Below are positions 23,442 through 36,300 of a DNA stretch of 64,000 nt, one piece after another. The stretch lies in contig NW_020312147.1 of assembly GCF_002999335.1 (NCBI RefSeq), positions 614,302 through 678,301 of the forward strand, given 5' to 3'. The notes below the pieces were generated by a model that was given only the letters and a program-made list of their open reading frames with translations, ran no database searches and had not been told where the DNA came from. Within the stretch, counting starts at the first letter, position 1, and the number at the start of each line of letters is the position of its first letter. Made by a program: the position numbers and the translations under genes. Source of the stretch: Cyclospora cayetanensis (Eukaryota > Apicomplexa > Conoidasida > Eucoccidiorida > Eimeriidae).

Positions 23442-24430
23442 AGGCAAGGACTCACTGGAAACGAGATGGATGGATTGACCGGGAGCCATTTAATTTGGCT
23501 CACACAGGGAATACGTTTCATGGTTTTGCGTAGGTAGTCATTGCATACATTGCTCTTCGCTCAGCTCATACGCTAAAGGCTCCCACCGAACGTTTACCCT
23601 TTCGTCGTACGAACAGGTGTGCACACGTGCAAAGGTTGTATTTAGAAACATGCGTATGCTAAATGCGCCATCGAAAAGGCAGTGAGATTTATCAAGACCT
23701 CCGAAGGGCCAGTGTTTCGACTTGTCTGCCTTGTTCTCTCTAGAGGGCCACGGCGGCTGAGCCGAAAACGCCAGTTTTGGGGGGAGTCCAACAGAGGGTA
23801 CAGAATAAAGTGTATATTGTACTTGCGTATACGCACACATGCACTTACACCTGCTTCTGTTTATGTACGATTGTGTATATATTCATGCTGAATATACTTT
23901 TTGAGATGTATTTCATTGTGGATGTGCATGCGTCTGAATATGCATGCAGGGTCACAGGTAGTGCGCACACACATATAACCATTGGACATACTTTTGTGTA
24001 TATAGATATACGCGTACATTAAGACGTGCATACGAACTACATGCACATCTGCATACTCAAAAGCCTCGTGATCTTACTTTCCGCAAGAGATGAATACCAT
24101 GCACGTCTGTTTGCATGCACGTACTCATGCTTATGCACAGAAAGGCAAACCGCGGCGCCTTCTACCTGTTAAAACTCTATTATTGGGGGCCATCTGTAGA
24201 GAGTACCAACCCTCGTTGAGGTTAATGTACGTAACTGTTTACTTTATTTACTTTATTTAAGGACTGCATACGTTGTCTAACAGGCGCCCATTACGTAGCA
24301 TCATCGATTAGAAGGCTGTACTTCTATGCATGGATCTATATGGGTATGCATGTACAACGACATCTTGTGTTCATATGTGACGGCTGCTCAAGAATTACAG
24401 CAGCATGCAACGCTACATTCAAGGACTCTG

Positions 24431-24660
24431 TTGGGAGACGCTTATTTCCAAACTCAATACAAGCTGAACAGACAGTTGTGTTTATTGGGCAGTTATTCAA
24501 TGCCTCTCAAAAAAGCTCCCTCCTCTAGCTCGCGCTTTTCAGCTTTCCTGATAGGAGGAGAGGGGGACAACTGGGTGCGCGGTGCTGCATCCACTGAGCA
24601 ATGCAAGCATTCACTAGTTGCGCAGAGCTTCCAGGGCGTACAACACACGCACCACACAAC
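24431..24660 (+). repeat. Dispersed ~200 bp repeat, copy 1
   Basis: Shares an ordered series of short blocks with copies near 27.4, 31.8, 38.2 and 51.4 kb: TTTCCAAACTCAATACAAG, GAACAGACAGTTG, GCTCCCTCCTCTAGCTCGCG, then CTTTCCTGATAGGAGGAGAG and a GCATTCACTAGTTGC end. Diverged, non-coding; possibly a retroelement terminal repeat or a nonautonomous element. Confidence 0.55.
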
Positions 24661-27394
24661 ACTGCATCTTGTCGCATTAATCTGATGCTACTCTGCGATA
24701 AACGAGTGCTTCAGGGGCTCAAGAATTGTCTCACAACTCAGACAACATATAGCACCCTTCAACCGCAAAACCGGTTAAACCCAAGTGCAGTCGCAGGCAG
24801 AACCAACAATAAGGCTGGTATTCGCGGTTACGAACAGGCAAATTAAATATACACCTCTTGACTAATTCTTACGACAAATATAACTAGATTAGTCGAAAAT
24901 TTGTAATTGTTTCAAAGGCCATGCATCCGTACCGCTCATCTATGACTGTTCTTACTAACAGCTAAACCAAACACCTATCTCCGCTAAAGAATGAGACCCT
25001 AATATGGATCCTGGGGTAAATTAGTGATCCAAGGATTGACCCTAAATCCTAGACAAGCGGATCCATTGCAAAGTTCTCACCCATGACGCCAGTTGCGAAG
25101 CCTCAAAAAACTAGCGTCAATATTTACATTGAGAAACCGACACGCTTGTGGACTCGGTATTGTGCTGCATTTTGGCTGGCTCGCTATAAAAATAAGTTAG
25201 GGGGTTCGTTGACTAGCACACAGCGTTTGCTGCCGCCGCAGAAGCCACCATGCGGAAATGCCCACAAGTATACGGCTATACATGCTCAAGTATGGATCGA
25301 CACGCACAAGCAGACAGATGTGGTGTACGCGTACAGGTACGACTGGCGTAGCACAGGTCACAGATTTTCAGGATGGCCACATGCCTCCGATAAAGTGCGT
25401 GCATATGCCTTCTGAAATAACGAACCCTAGGACGGGCTTGCAAGTGCTTCAGTCTCACATCTCAGCGCCACTTAGGAGACGGGTATACTTTTCATCAGAA
25501 ATGACACCGCGCCGATGAAGGCTCTTCAGGTGCTGCTTGTACCACCACGTGGGCTTCATATTCTTAGAGCTGTAGTCTTGCTGACCGGCCCAAGTCGCTG
25601 CAGCGACCCCTGAAACAGAAATGCAAGAGTTGCGGCACCAAAGTGAAGCCAACTGAGTAGATAGCAAGTCGACTCTCTACACATAGAGAATGGGAGTAAA
25701 CATGTACACCTTCACAGTGTGTACCGACGTATGCATGTGCCATGTTATAACAAGATGCAGATATACATCTTTGCGCAGCACTCTTCGCATATAATGCAAG
25801 AATGCTGTGCGTGCATGTCTGTCTTTACTAGATGCTAGTGATAGTGAAAGGGCAGAATGAAGTGATGCCCAACAGGCACTCAACATGAAACCACGGAAAT
25901 GGCCCCTTTAAGTATGCCAAAAGTGTGTAGACAAACGCAGCAGGCTGTGCACATATGTGGGACATACACACACATATACACACATATACATATACAAATA
26001 TATAGACATACTTACCTATGCATGCACATTCACGTACAATTCCAAACCAGCAGAAGTGCTGCATTGTAAAAATTATTCATGTACAGATATGTCTTCTCCT
26101 CAATACCATCAAAGCATAGACTTTATTTAAAATACTATTGTTATGAGCAGCAGGAAGCAGGGGACCATTTTCTCTCGTGCAAACGAAGTACGTACACGCA
26201 CACAGGGTAGAGGAACGCGATAGTGTTATATGCACAGGAGGCAGCAGGCATTCAGATCGAATATTGATTCATAAGCTGCTGCAAGTGGGTAATGTCTACC
26301 AACCTCAGTCTAGTAAAACGCAGAAAATGAGGCAGGAATGCGATGATTGGGTGAACAGTAGCAACGTTTTTAGTGCTTTGCCGTGTCCACGCACCTACGC
26401 CAAACGCTGAAATACAGTAGAGCCGCATCCATCTCACTTTATCCGCGGAAAGCCGCGGAAACAGCTTCCAGAGAAATCCTTGGGACATAAAGATCATTTT
26501 AAATACCTCTGTATGCTGAGATTGGGCGGGATCACCGACGCCACGGAAAACACCCAGAAAGGCTATTCAGAGCGGCTAAAAGGCCCCAAAGCCTCCTTAG
26601 TCTGCTCACTCGTAGTGTTCACACAATGAATGAAATCTGTCAAAGATCGACAGAAGTTATTTGAGCGCTATCTGCGACGGCCTAGGAGAGGTGCTGCTGC
26701 ATGCGTGCAGGGCTCTCGTGGCCCTTTTGCATGTGTGAACCTGCTTTCAATTTTGCATTCTTATGCTCACATATACCAAATTGAGTCAAGTACTTCAAAT
26801 AAACCTTCGGGAAGATCCAAATGCAGCATACATATATTACATAAGGGACGTACACAAAGGGGGTATCTATCCACAGGCTACCACAGCTCCCTTAATGCTC
26901 TTCCACCCAGCAAGAGAATGTGGGAGAAGAGTTCACTCCTTCGGCATTTTATTATATGTGGCGATCCACATCATAACTTTATACAAGAAGATTCATTCCC
27001 CTGGTGAGTGAGGCTTGGGATTACAATTGTTTGTATGGTCAAGGCGCACTTCCTCCAGTCTAACAGCTTGCTCACCGTCCCTCCGCCGCACACTTTGCAG
27101 AAAACTTGCGGCAGACAGCTATGGAAAGCTGCCAAACCTTCTAGTACGCCATAACGGACCTTCTTATCTCACCACAATCAATCGTCAAGACGTTGTCTGC
27201 GGCACTGCCTCTGGAGCCAAAATTAACTAGATCATGTTAAGGGGCTACACATTACGGAGAGGAGCTTTTTCAGCAGAGAGGCACCCATGCAAAATAACGT
27301 AGGCATGGGCACTGTGTTCAGACGCGCGGGATCAGATTCACCCACGTAACGCTCCGTCTTTATTCTCTATCATGCTACGTGTAAGCTCCCCATG

Positions 27395-27575
27395 GGGAGA
27401 TACTTCATTCCCGACACAATATACATTTGACAGAAATTTGCTCAGGGTTTCTCATGAACAGATCCTTCCCCTCAAGGCGCCCATCGGCTTTCCTGACAGA
27501 AGAATAGAGGGACAGCTAGGATGCGCGTTGCTACACTCTCCAAGCGCTTCGAGCATTTGCAGCTAGCTGCAAATA
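27395..27575 (+). repeat. Dispersed ~200 bp repeat, copy 2
   Basis: Has the same block order: CATTCCCGACACAATATAC, TTGACAGAAATTTG, then CTTTCCTGACAGAAGAATAG, GGACAGCTAGGATGCGCG and GAGCATTTGCAGCTAGCTGC. It is the best preserved copy at its right end. Confidence 0.55.
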
Positions 27576-28879
27576 GGAAGCACACAAAATGGTATGTTGT
27601 ACAGACCTAGTAGTACTCTGACATCAGCAAGATAGACAAACATGAAAATAAACTATTTTTTCCTGAATAATAAAATATACCAAGCGCAGGTGAAACTTTT
27701 CTTGTGTAGCATAGCCCCCTACATCTTTGCCTCCTCCATTTTGAAAAACAAACCCTTGCTTTTGGGCCCTGCAACGATGCCAACTGCGTGCAGGACACTG
27801 CAAAGCTTCCTTTCGTGCCACATTGTAGGCAGGCAGAAACGCTAAAGCAGTGCAAATAAGAAAAACTGTGTGTAAGCCGGCAAAGATAAATAGAAACAAA
27901 AAAAGACAAGTAGGCTAATCAATGAGGAACGAGGCACCAATCCAAGATGACGGTGGCCGTGCATGAATCGATGTTGTGGGAGCGCTGAAATGTGTCAGCC
28001 TTCTGCTACAAGAAAACAGAAGGCAAGTAAAGTGTGGGAGAACTGACCTTGCATACACACTTGTTTGGCAGTGTCTCAGTGACTAATAGAGGCATGCCAG
28101 CGTGCAATTGCAGCCCTTCCATCTAGCATATTTAATATTCAAGCCTAAAACATAGCATGAGAAAGGAATTTAGGGAGTGCACAGCTGAGGGTGCCTCCAC
28201 ATAAATGCGGGTGCACAGAACATCGCAACATTAACCGGTACCTTTTCAAGCAGTATCCCCAGATGAAGGTAGCTATTCAAGGCAAAGCATGCGCTGGGGA
28301 AGAAGAATAATTTTAAAAAACGCGAGGAACACTGCCCATGGCGACTAGCGCTGTAAACCAACAGAGCCGCAAGTTCTCCTACCGGCATTGAAGGTTGTTA
28401 CAAGCACTCGTTTGTCAAACTCTGAAATGAGCGTTCTCCACCCCATTTCACTAGAAACTTCAGTCTAGTGTCTTCCCTGCACTCGAAAGTCCCACAATCC
28501 AACATTTCTACGACTCTCTCCATGGACCCTCCGCCTCCACACGGGTCACTTGCCTGCGTGACAATGCTCGCGAACAATTTGTAAAGTCTTGAAACACTTT
28601 GGGGAAGTCAATATTGATAGCCTAGTGGCGGTCCCAACTTTTGGATCTCTTAATAGAATAAAAGAAGAATTGATTTGTGAGAAGATGGCAAATGATTCGA
28701 GCCACCTGGGCAACACCCTGTCATCTAGTAAGCATATGACGCATTTCTTAAAGCGTGTCAAATCCCCATGATTAAGTTTTGAAGCCCTAACCACACAGCC
28801 GACCTACGCTATCATAATTGCGTGCTTGCCTCTCCAGTGCTTGAGCTTTGCGTATACGCTCGCGTGCGCTGGTTAGCTG

Positions 28880-29207
28880 TTATTTAAGTAGCTCCGCTGG
28901 TAAGTGGGCTGCTGACCACGGGCTCTGCTTAGTCCAGACCTGCATTGCAGCAGGGCCCCTTGGTGCATACCAGGGTTGCGGGGGAGCAACGATTAACGAA
29001 TGTATCAATTTATTATAAAACTGCTTAGTCATGCACTTGAGTTTTGAGTCCATGAAGTTGCAAAGGCTGCAGGAGAGTGTGGTTGATGCGCTCTGCCTGT
29101 CCATTGGCCTCAGGGTGGTTTCGTATTGGTGAAATATATCCACTGCGTAGGCGGGTTTTGCAGGCACGCCATAACTCACTGAAGTTTTTCGAATGCGTGT
29201 CCGTCAT
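28880..29207 (-). mobile_element. Integrase relic of a Ty3/gypsy-type retroelement
   Basis: A minus-strand frame carries the end of a retroelement integrase core: a degenerate TDTHSKNFSELW (counterpart of the usual D-x-G-x-x-F-x-S-x-F segment), about 20 residues, then RNHPEANGQAERINHTLLQ, the HP-x(2)-NGQ-x-ER signature with the catalytic Glu. It stops soon after and has no start, so it is a fragment. It lies in opposite orientation to the reverse transcriptase relic just to the right. Confidence 0.7.
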
Positions 29208-29469
29208 GATATCTATAGGGAATCCATGACGCTTCCAGTCACTATTTAGGAGGAAAAAAGCTTACGGTGCGCGGAGGGGATTGAGTGGCAGGCGGATGAG
29301 CTATTGAACCAAGGCAAGCTGCAGGTATCGATAAGCGTTTTAGGGCATAACCGGGTGTTATTGTCAGAAAAGGGCAGAAGATGGCGCATGTGAGCCACCT
29401 TTAAGCCCTTGAACAAGATTATTGCAATGCATAAGTTTCCAACAAGTCACATTTGCGAAAAAATTGACA

Positions 29470-30460
29470 GTCTACTTGGCATTTGACTTCAAGGACGCCT
29501 TACACAGCCTCATCCACCCCGATGGCAGGTACAAGGCTCCCTTCCACACTCACACTCACGAGTGCTAGAGTTTCTGCGTGCCTTCTGGACTTGGAAATAC
29601 CCCAGCTGACAGGGACGTCAACCTAATCCGGAATTTCGTTGGCTCGTCAAAGAGGGGTGGATGGCTGTCTACATGGACGACGTCTTGAAAATCAGCCGAA
29701 ACCTTCACGAGCACCTACGCCGCGTGCCTCAGCTGTTGTGGGACAAACAATGGTATGTGAAGGCAGATAAATGTTTCGCGTTCATGCAAACATAGTGCTT
29801 TGGAGACTTCCATGCTTGGCTGGAGCAACTGAGCCATATTTGGTGGTGCTGTAGCAATCAAGGCGTGGCCTTTATCCCGTACAACAGCCGCCTGGACGTT
29901 GGGAGGGTCTGTAGACCTAAATCTTCTAACCAAAATTTCATCCTCGGGTTTGACGGGATCACTGCTGTTTTGATTGCTTTACTTCACAAAACGCAGTGTG
30001 TTCCCTGGACAGGACCGGCTGATGCCTCAACCAGGACGCTTATCGGCCGCCGCATAGCCGCTTCGAATATGAGGGTCATTTTCTTTAAGAACTGGTCCTG
30101 CTGATGTATGAGTGGGCGTTATTCTTTTCCAGCGGGCAGCGGGCTCCCCAAAACACGAAACTCTTCCCTCTTATACCCATCGTCGTACCAAGAACGATCC
30201 GCAGTAATTAGTGCAAAAATGGATTTTTATGCGGTGTGAGGTGTGAAAAAATGCTGGAACATTGATGTGGGGGTAATTTTACTGTCCAAGCGGGCATCAG
30301 ACTTTAGTGGACCTTAGGAAAGGTTTCTTGGACTAGGACGACTCGAGAGTTTTGGTGACCTTGGACTCCCTTTACAGTTTGAATTCACTAGACAGTATAC
30401 TAAAGGCATCCCCAATATGGCAGCCGACGCGCTCTTGCGGCGTCCCAGTTTTTCACTATG
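29470..30460 (+). mobile_element. Reverse transcriptase / RNase H relic of a Ty3/gypsy-type (chromovirus-like) retroelement
   Basis: Plus-strand fragments in the expected order but in shifting frames with internal stops: FDFKDALHSLIHPDGRYKAP, a PSGLGNTPA block (usual form PFGLxNAP), the catalytic YMDDVL at 29670-29687, QWYVKADKCFAF (thumb region), and near 30400 IPNMAADALLRRPS, the end of the RNase H region (usual form VADALSRR). No terminal repeats bound it. Inactive remnant. Confidence 0.75.
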
Positions 30461-31799
30461 TAGCACAACGGCTCTTGTCTGTGACGACTCGGTCTTCATC
30501 AAATTGCGTGCGTCTTATGCTTTTGACGCTCATTCATCTATTACGGGAGAACAGATGCACAATCGCATAAGATTCCACGCCATAAGAACTCGGGGACTCG
30601 GTCGTTGGCACAGCCGGACTTCGCACCACTGTGCCATTTTGTACACAGCAGATGAAAAGTCTTTTTCTATCACCTTTTGATTAACACTTGTTGCAAGCTT
30701 CGTTGACTGCTGGAAGCTTTGCTGCTCTGTTTTTTAACACGCTGCTTGCCCTGGACCATATTCGTAGCATTTCTTGGTAGCTGTCCTTCCCCAACGTACG
30801 CTATGCCTGGAATTGTAAGATTCCACAGCGAGTATTGCGTGAAAAGCTCCGTTCATTACTTAAGTATATTCCACACGCTCAGCTCTGTGCGCAGGCATCC
30901 CCAGTTATCTTGTCTGTGTTCTCCTGCTTGCGCCTCTTAGGGGTTTCGAAATCTACTATGCGGTACGCATCGGCTCTACTGGGATGCGGGCATCGCTCTA
31001 GAAAGAGCGAAGGCACTGCTGCACCAGTGCGTGCTTGGACACCCTTTTCCGCTTTTTACTTCACCTCCGTTTTTTTTCGTAACAGAAGGCTAACACTTTT
31101 CAGAGCGCCAGCCACAGCGAGCCGTCACCCCTCTAAAGCCGTGCTGGCTTGGTCCCCTGTTCGTTGTTGATTACTGTACGTCTTCCTCCTCATCGAACTC
31201 ACTTTAGTGGTTGATGCACACATTTGCTTTTCTGATTTGCACTGTCTTCGCGCTCTTGCTTAAACAGGTAGTGATGATAGGGCAGAAACCGGTTTGTTGT
31301 CGTGCGTGCAGATGCGTGAGTAATGGTGTGGAGCACGAAGGCGTGTGCTTTACAGCAGGGGGTAGTGTAACAGGCCCAGCTACGCCCAGGCTTTAGCTAC
31401 TACACCTCAAATATTAATTAGATATTAGTGAAGGACTGACTGCGTAGTTCTTTTATGCGTACTTCGTGTTTATTGCACAGCACAGCTGGCTGAATACGAA
31501 AAGACGCGATGTTGTGTGCGCCAGATGCTACGTGCGTCTAACTGTGAATGCTCGAATTTCTTTGAGGGTGCTGTAGTGCGTATCAGATGCCACTCTTTCC
31601 TCTTGTTGGAACTGGCAGTAGCGCTGCCAGAAGGAGGAAGTTTTTTTGCGAAGAACGGCTAGGCTTTGCAATGAGACTTTGATGAGTCTAGATCGAGGTG
31701 TCACCCAGAGGTGACCTCGAATAGAGTGACATAACAACTTTCCCGTGTGTTTTGGCATGGCTTGGGGTGTATATACACCTAGAATGTATTTTTTGCTCT

Positions 31800-32045
31800 A
31801 GGTTACCGGAAGAAACTATTTTCCAGACTCAATCCAAAGTTAATAGACAGTTGTTATGTTTGAACAGAAGATTCTTGATTGTTCCTCGAGGAGTTCCTTC
31901 TTTCCCTGCCTGCCCCTGTCAAATCCCCAAAAGAAGAGAGAGGCAGTTTTGGTGCGATCAACTGCACACCTTAAATACCCCGGGCATTTACAGATAGTTG
32001 CGAACAGCATCTAGCGCACTCGCACACAGCATTGCGTCTGGTTGT
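31800..32045 (+). repeat. Dispersed ~200 bp repeat, copy 3
   Basis: Block order as in copy 1: TTTTCCAGACTCAATCCAAAG, AATAGACAGTTGT, GAGTTCCTTCTTTCCCTGCC, then GGGCATTTACAGATAGTTGC and CATCTAGCGC. Confidence 0.5.
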
Positions 32046-32677
32046 GGCGAGTTACTACTAATCTACAGTAGACACGATGTACAAACAGACCATAGAGTCA
32101 ATTCCATAAGGATTCCTAATTTAATATGACTGGTGCAGGTAAAAGTGTGTACTTGTTACTCTGCATGCTAAATTTAGGTTAGCACCCTTTCTAATTCTCT
32201 GGGGCAGCTCATCAGCGCTTTTCTCTCCGATATGATTTGAGAGCTTTTCATTCGGTGGCTACGCAATGCGGGAGGACAGACCTTTCTGGAATTCCATCCA
32301 TTTTACAGGCTGTCGACTGCGAAGGCGCAGTTTTTGGCAGAACATGAAGTGGCTTTCTGACAGGGGTCGCAATCAATCCAACGAATGCGCATACCCCGCT
32401 CAAAGCTCTTGTAGGGTTGCGCATTCTGACCTTCACTTTTCTGAATGAAGTACCAGAGAAAGGGATGTATGATACCTCTCTCGCTTGCAGGTCTTTCCCT
32501 CACGATGGCACATAGAAGGATTATTAGGACTTGGACGGCGTAAGGTGAACTGAAGGTGCCTTCAGAAGTCTGGAGAGCACGCGCAGGTTCTGTATAGCTG
32601 TGCTTTTGACAGCTGGCGTTCGTGTAAGTGTCGTAATATGTCACTGCTCTTCCGTCCACAAATTGCACGCCAGACAT

Positions 32678-32750
32678 GCGGGCGTGGTCTAGTGGCTATG
32701 ACGTTCGCCTCACACGCGAAAGATCCCGGGTTCGATCCCCGGCGCCCGTA
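32678..32750 (+). tRNA. tRNA-Val (anticodon CAC)
   Basis: Folds as a complete cloverleaf of 73 nt. Acceptor stem GCGGGCG/CGCCCGT (first pair G-U), D arm with stem GTC/GAC, anticodon stem TTCGC/GCGAA with loop CTCACAC (anticodon CAC, reading GTG), T arm CCGGG-TTCGATC-CCCGG, discriminator A. The internal A and B box elements (TGGTCTAGTGG and GGTTCGATCC) are intact. No intron and no encoded CCA, as in eukaryotic nuclear tRNA genes. No T4 terminator lies in the first ~25 bases downstream. Confidence 0.95.
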
Positions 32751-33327
32751 CTGCCGTGTCGGTCGATTCGTTTCCTACTAACTACCGGAGGCTCGGCTTT
32801 GTAATTATAATGTATTACTTTGGGTCCACTAATCAAGCTCGGAGGAGTAAAAATCTTCTGGTAGTCCTCTTCTCTACTTTTTCATTGAAGGGGCCCCGCA
32901 AGCCAGCTTTCAATAGCTTGTGGGGCCCGAAGGGTTTATGGGTTTTCCAGCTAAGGAGCTTCTCCATGGGTTCATTTTCCCTGCCATTTTTTTGACACCG
33001 AATTCCTTTTTGTGCTATTTTCTGCCTTCGGTACTTGGATTCAGAGAGGAAGGACTCTCCGTACTGATTGAAGGTCCCCCTCCCTCCCCACTCACTGCGC
33101 TTCGGGGCCCCCCTGTCTCCCGCCTCAAGTGAATTCTCGCAGAAGTCACTGAAAGTCAGCAGCAGTTGCTGCTGTTTTAGGGCGTATCGCGTTTGATCGT
33201 ACCCCGCGTATACCTCGTCAACAGAGGCCGTGTGAGGAACAGACATCTTTTCTCAGGGGATGACGTGCATGTATTGAATATCTTCCTGTGTGGGATTCTT
33301 CGCGCCTCTTTGTTTCCTCTGATCGCC

Positions 33328-36300
33328 ATGGGCCCTTCGTTCAGAGGAGGGGCTGGCAAGGCCCCTAAACATGCCCATAAGAAGAGGCTTCCTTCGGTAG
33401 GTCATGAAAGCTTCCAAAAAGCAGCACGGAAGAAACCAAGGCATCCAAATGGCAGGAACGGCGTGAATGGCAGGCGGCCGGCTCCCTTGAAGGAGAATGT
33501 CGAAGAGTCTCAGCAGCAGCAGCATGCAGAGTCTGAGCGAAAGCCACAACAGGCTCGACGTAAACGCCTTGTTGATGCGGATATTGAGAATGGTGAAGGG
33601 GACGTGGCTAATGCACAGCAGCTCCAGCAGCAACAGCAGCATTCGCTGAAGAACAAGAAGCACAGAAATGGCCATCCGCACCAGGAAGACCAACAGCAGA
33701 GACTGAAGGATCAACTTGCTAACTCCGTCTTTGTGCGCAATTTGCCGTTTGATGCGACGGCAGAGAGTGTCACTTCAGCTCTGCAACAATTCGGTGCAGT
33801 GACGAAGACCTTTATTGTCAAAAATGATGCGGGAGAGGCGAAGGGAGCGGCTTTCGTGTACTTCGCTGATGCTGTGAGAGTGCTACTGCTTCGATCGCTG
33901 TCATTCGTATTCCTCTTCTTATCCTTGTTGCTGTTTCCTTGCATGGGCTGCTTTGAGCTTAAGGATACTTTCTATGCTACAGCGCCCTCTGGCATGGCTT
34001 GGTTCTGGTGCCGCTGTCAACAACTACGGGGAGGTTAGCGGGGAGGGGAGGCAACGTTTGCGTGCCTTGTGCGTTTTGGGTGGATCCCTCTCTTTAGGTC
34101 TCAGCTCAGCGCGCCGTTGGCGCCTCTAGGGCGTATGAAAAAGAACTAGAGAGGCTGTCGGGGCGGCAGCAGAAAAGGCTGTCTCATCTGCTTGCTGCAA
34201 AACAGCAGCAGCACATGCAGGGGCAGGAGCTGCTCTTGGAGGAACAGCAACAACAGCAGGCAGAAGCAGCTTGCGGTGCCTCGCTTTTCCTTCGGGGTAG
34301 ACGCTTGCAGATTCTTCCTGCCCTGGATCGTCAACAGGCCAAGAGCCTTCCCCAAACGAAGCACCAAGCCAGGCACGGAAGCCACTTGAATGTCTATGTT
34401 GATACATGGATTTATTGGAAAGTAATGTGGGAGCATGCTGAATCATAACGCGTCTCGTCCTTCTATGTGTTCAGAAACATGCCATAGACATTCTGTTCCC
34501 TGTTGTTGAACGAACTCCACGGTGTACGTACAGCGTGCCGTCGTGCCTCCGAACCAACAATGTGTGTGGTGTAGCTGCATAGACGCTGTGAGAACGGGGT
34601 CCGTAGTTCCTCGAACCGTTTTATCCACCTTGTGCTTTGCAACGATGATTTCAGTGTATGCGTAGCTTGGTTCGTTTTTCATGCCACTTTTTGTGTCCTT
34701 GGCATGCGTCGTTGCACCCCTTGTCTAGAGTCAACTTGCCGAATCCCATGGACGGCGTCTTGCCTTCCTACCTCCGAATTTTACGCTTCAGAGCTACGGA
34801 GTCTGCGACAAAGAAGGGCCTTTCCTTGGCCTTTGAGGGCCTCCCCAGGAGGCCGTTTGAAGGCTTGGGGCCTTTAGATGAGGCACTGGCGAAGGCGGCC
34901 TACGACGAAACGAAGGAGAAGCTGAAGAATCCGAACATCTTCGTCAACAAAAAACGTACGTTGCGACTTCAACCTGCTTGGAGAGACATCAGCAGCGTGT
35001 AAGGTTGTGCAGGAAAGGCTCAGTGCGGAGGATCAGAAGTCATGCCAAGGATTAGGGGGTGTCTAGGAGGCTTTTTCGCTCGTCGGCTTGCCGAAGGCTC
35101 TGGGGTCAGCTCTCCTCATACGAAGCTGAGTATTTTGCTGCAGGTCTATGCATTCGCAATCTGCCCAGTTGGGTGGATGCGAACTTCTTAAGGGAGAAGG
35201 TGTCGATGCTGTTGGGGCCTATTCTCCAATCCCATTTCGAGTCCCCTACTGCTGATGCCATGACAGCAGCAACAGCCGGTCAGGACGGCCTTGCACAGGA
35301 GAAGCAGGAACAGAATCAGCAGAAGGGTTCGACGAAAACTGCTCATAGTGCGAAAAAGTGGAGAGCGAAGGCTGCTGCAGCCATCACCAAGGTGAGAGAG
35401 AGAGAGAGAGAGAGAGAGACTGCGAGCCGCCATAAACATGCGCATTTCACTCCTAAGCTGCTGCTGTTTGTATCGCTCAGCCCTCTGTTGCGTATTTTGA
35501 TCCATATGCAGGTGTCGGTGATCCGCGAGCCAAAAAAAGAGCGCCTTCGAAAGGAAACTTCGGGGGCCCCCGGGGCCCCCCGCCGTTCCCTTGGCTTCTG
35601 TTTCATTGATCTAGGGTGCGACTTTGCACAAGCTCTACAGCTGGTGCATGCAATCCGAGATAGTCGGGGCTTCTTTCTGCGGCCTGGAGATCTCCAAGCG
35701 CAGCAGCAGCAGCAACAGAGGGGCATGGAGAGACTGCCGATCGTGCAATTTGCACTTGAAGATGCGAGGAAGGTTAAGATTAGGGTGAGCGGGTATTCGT
35801 GCTTATGGCCCCAGGAATAGCTCCAAGTGTCCACACATATAGTTTTAGTATAGACAACGCATTTGAAAGACGATACAGGTGCATAGGCAAACAAAAGTAT
35901 GATTGAGAGAAAGAAGAGTGCACGCGACATAGTTTAGGCAGCTGGCATAAGCAGGGGAATGGGGGAGGCGGAAGGGGGGGAAATACGCGAAAATGACTAA
36001 GCAAGGGCAGCGAGGAACATTCTGAACAAAATTAATAGTCCTATTTGTTTGAGTCTGCGTTTTTGGCATCGCCTCAGACTGAGCGCGTCAAAGCCTTTGC
36101 GAATTTACTAAGGAAGCGTCAACAAGAAGCAGCTGCAGAGAAGGAGGACGGGGACGGGCAGAGGAAGTCGGGGAAAGCCTTGAAGAAGAAGACGTACAGC
36201 AGAGGTACAATTGGAATGCAAGTCCACCTGAAGCGCAGTAAAAAGTTGCACTTTTTTCCCACGTAGAGGCAGAGAGAAAAAAGTGTTTCTCTCAAGCACG

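Larger units (their letters stand above)
23442..32677. other. Gene-poor region with dispersed repeats and retroelement relics
   Basis: About 9 kb without a supportable protein-coding gene. It holds short TA/TG and CA-type tracts (for example near 23870-24020 and 25960-26030), three copies of a ~200 bp dispersed repeat and two retroelement fragments, listed separately. All frames are short and lack conserved motifs except those relics. Confidence 0.6.

Noticed and set aside
24985..25065. CCCTAA-like words suggesting an interstitial telomere repeat
   Set aside because: Only isolated, diverged occurrences; no tandem array.
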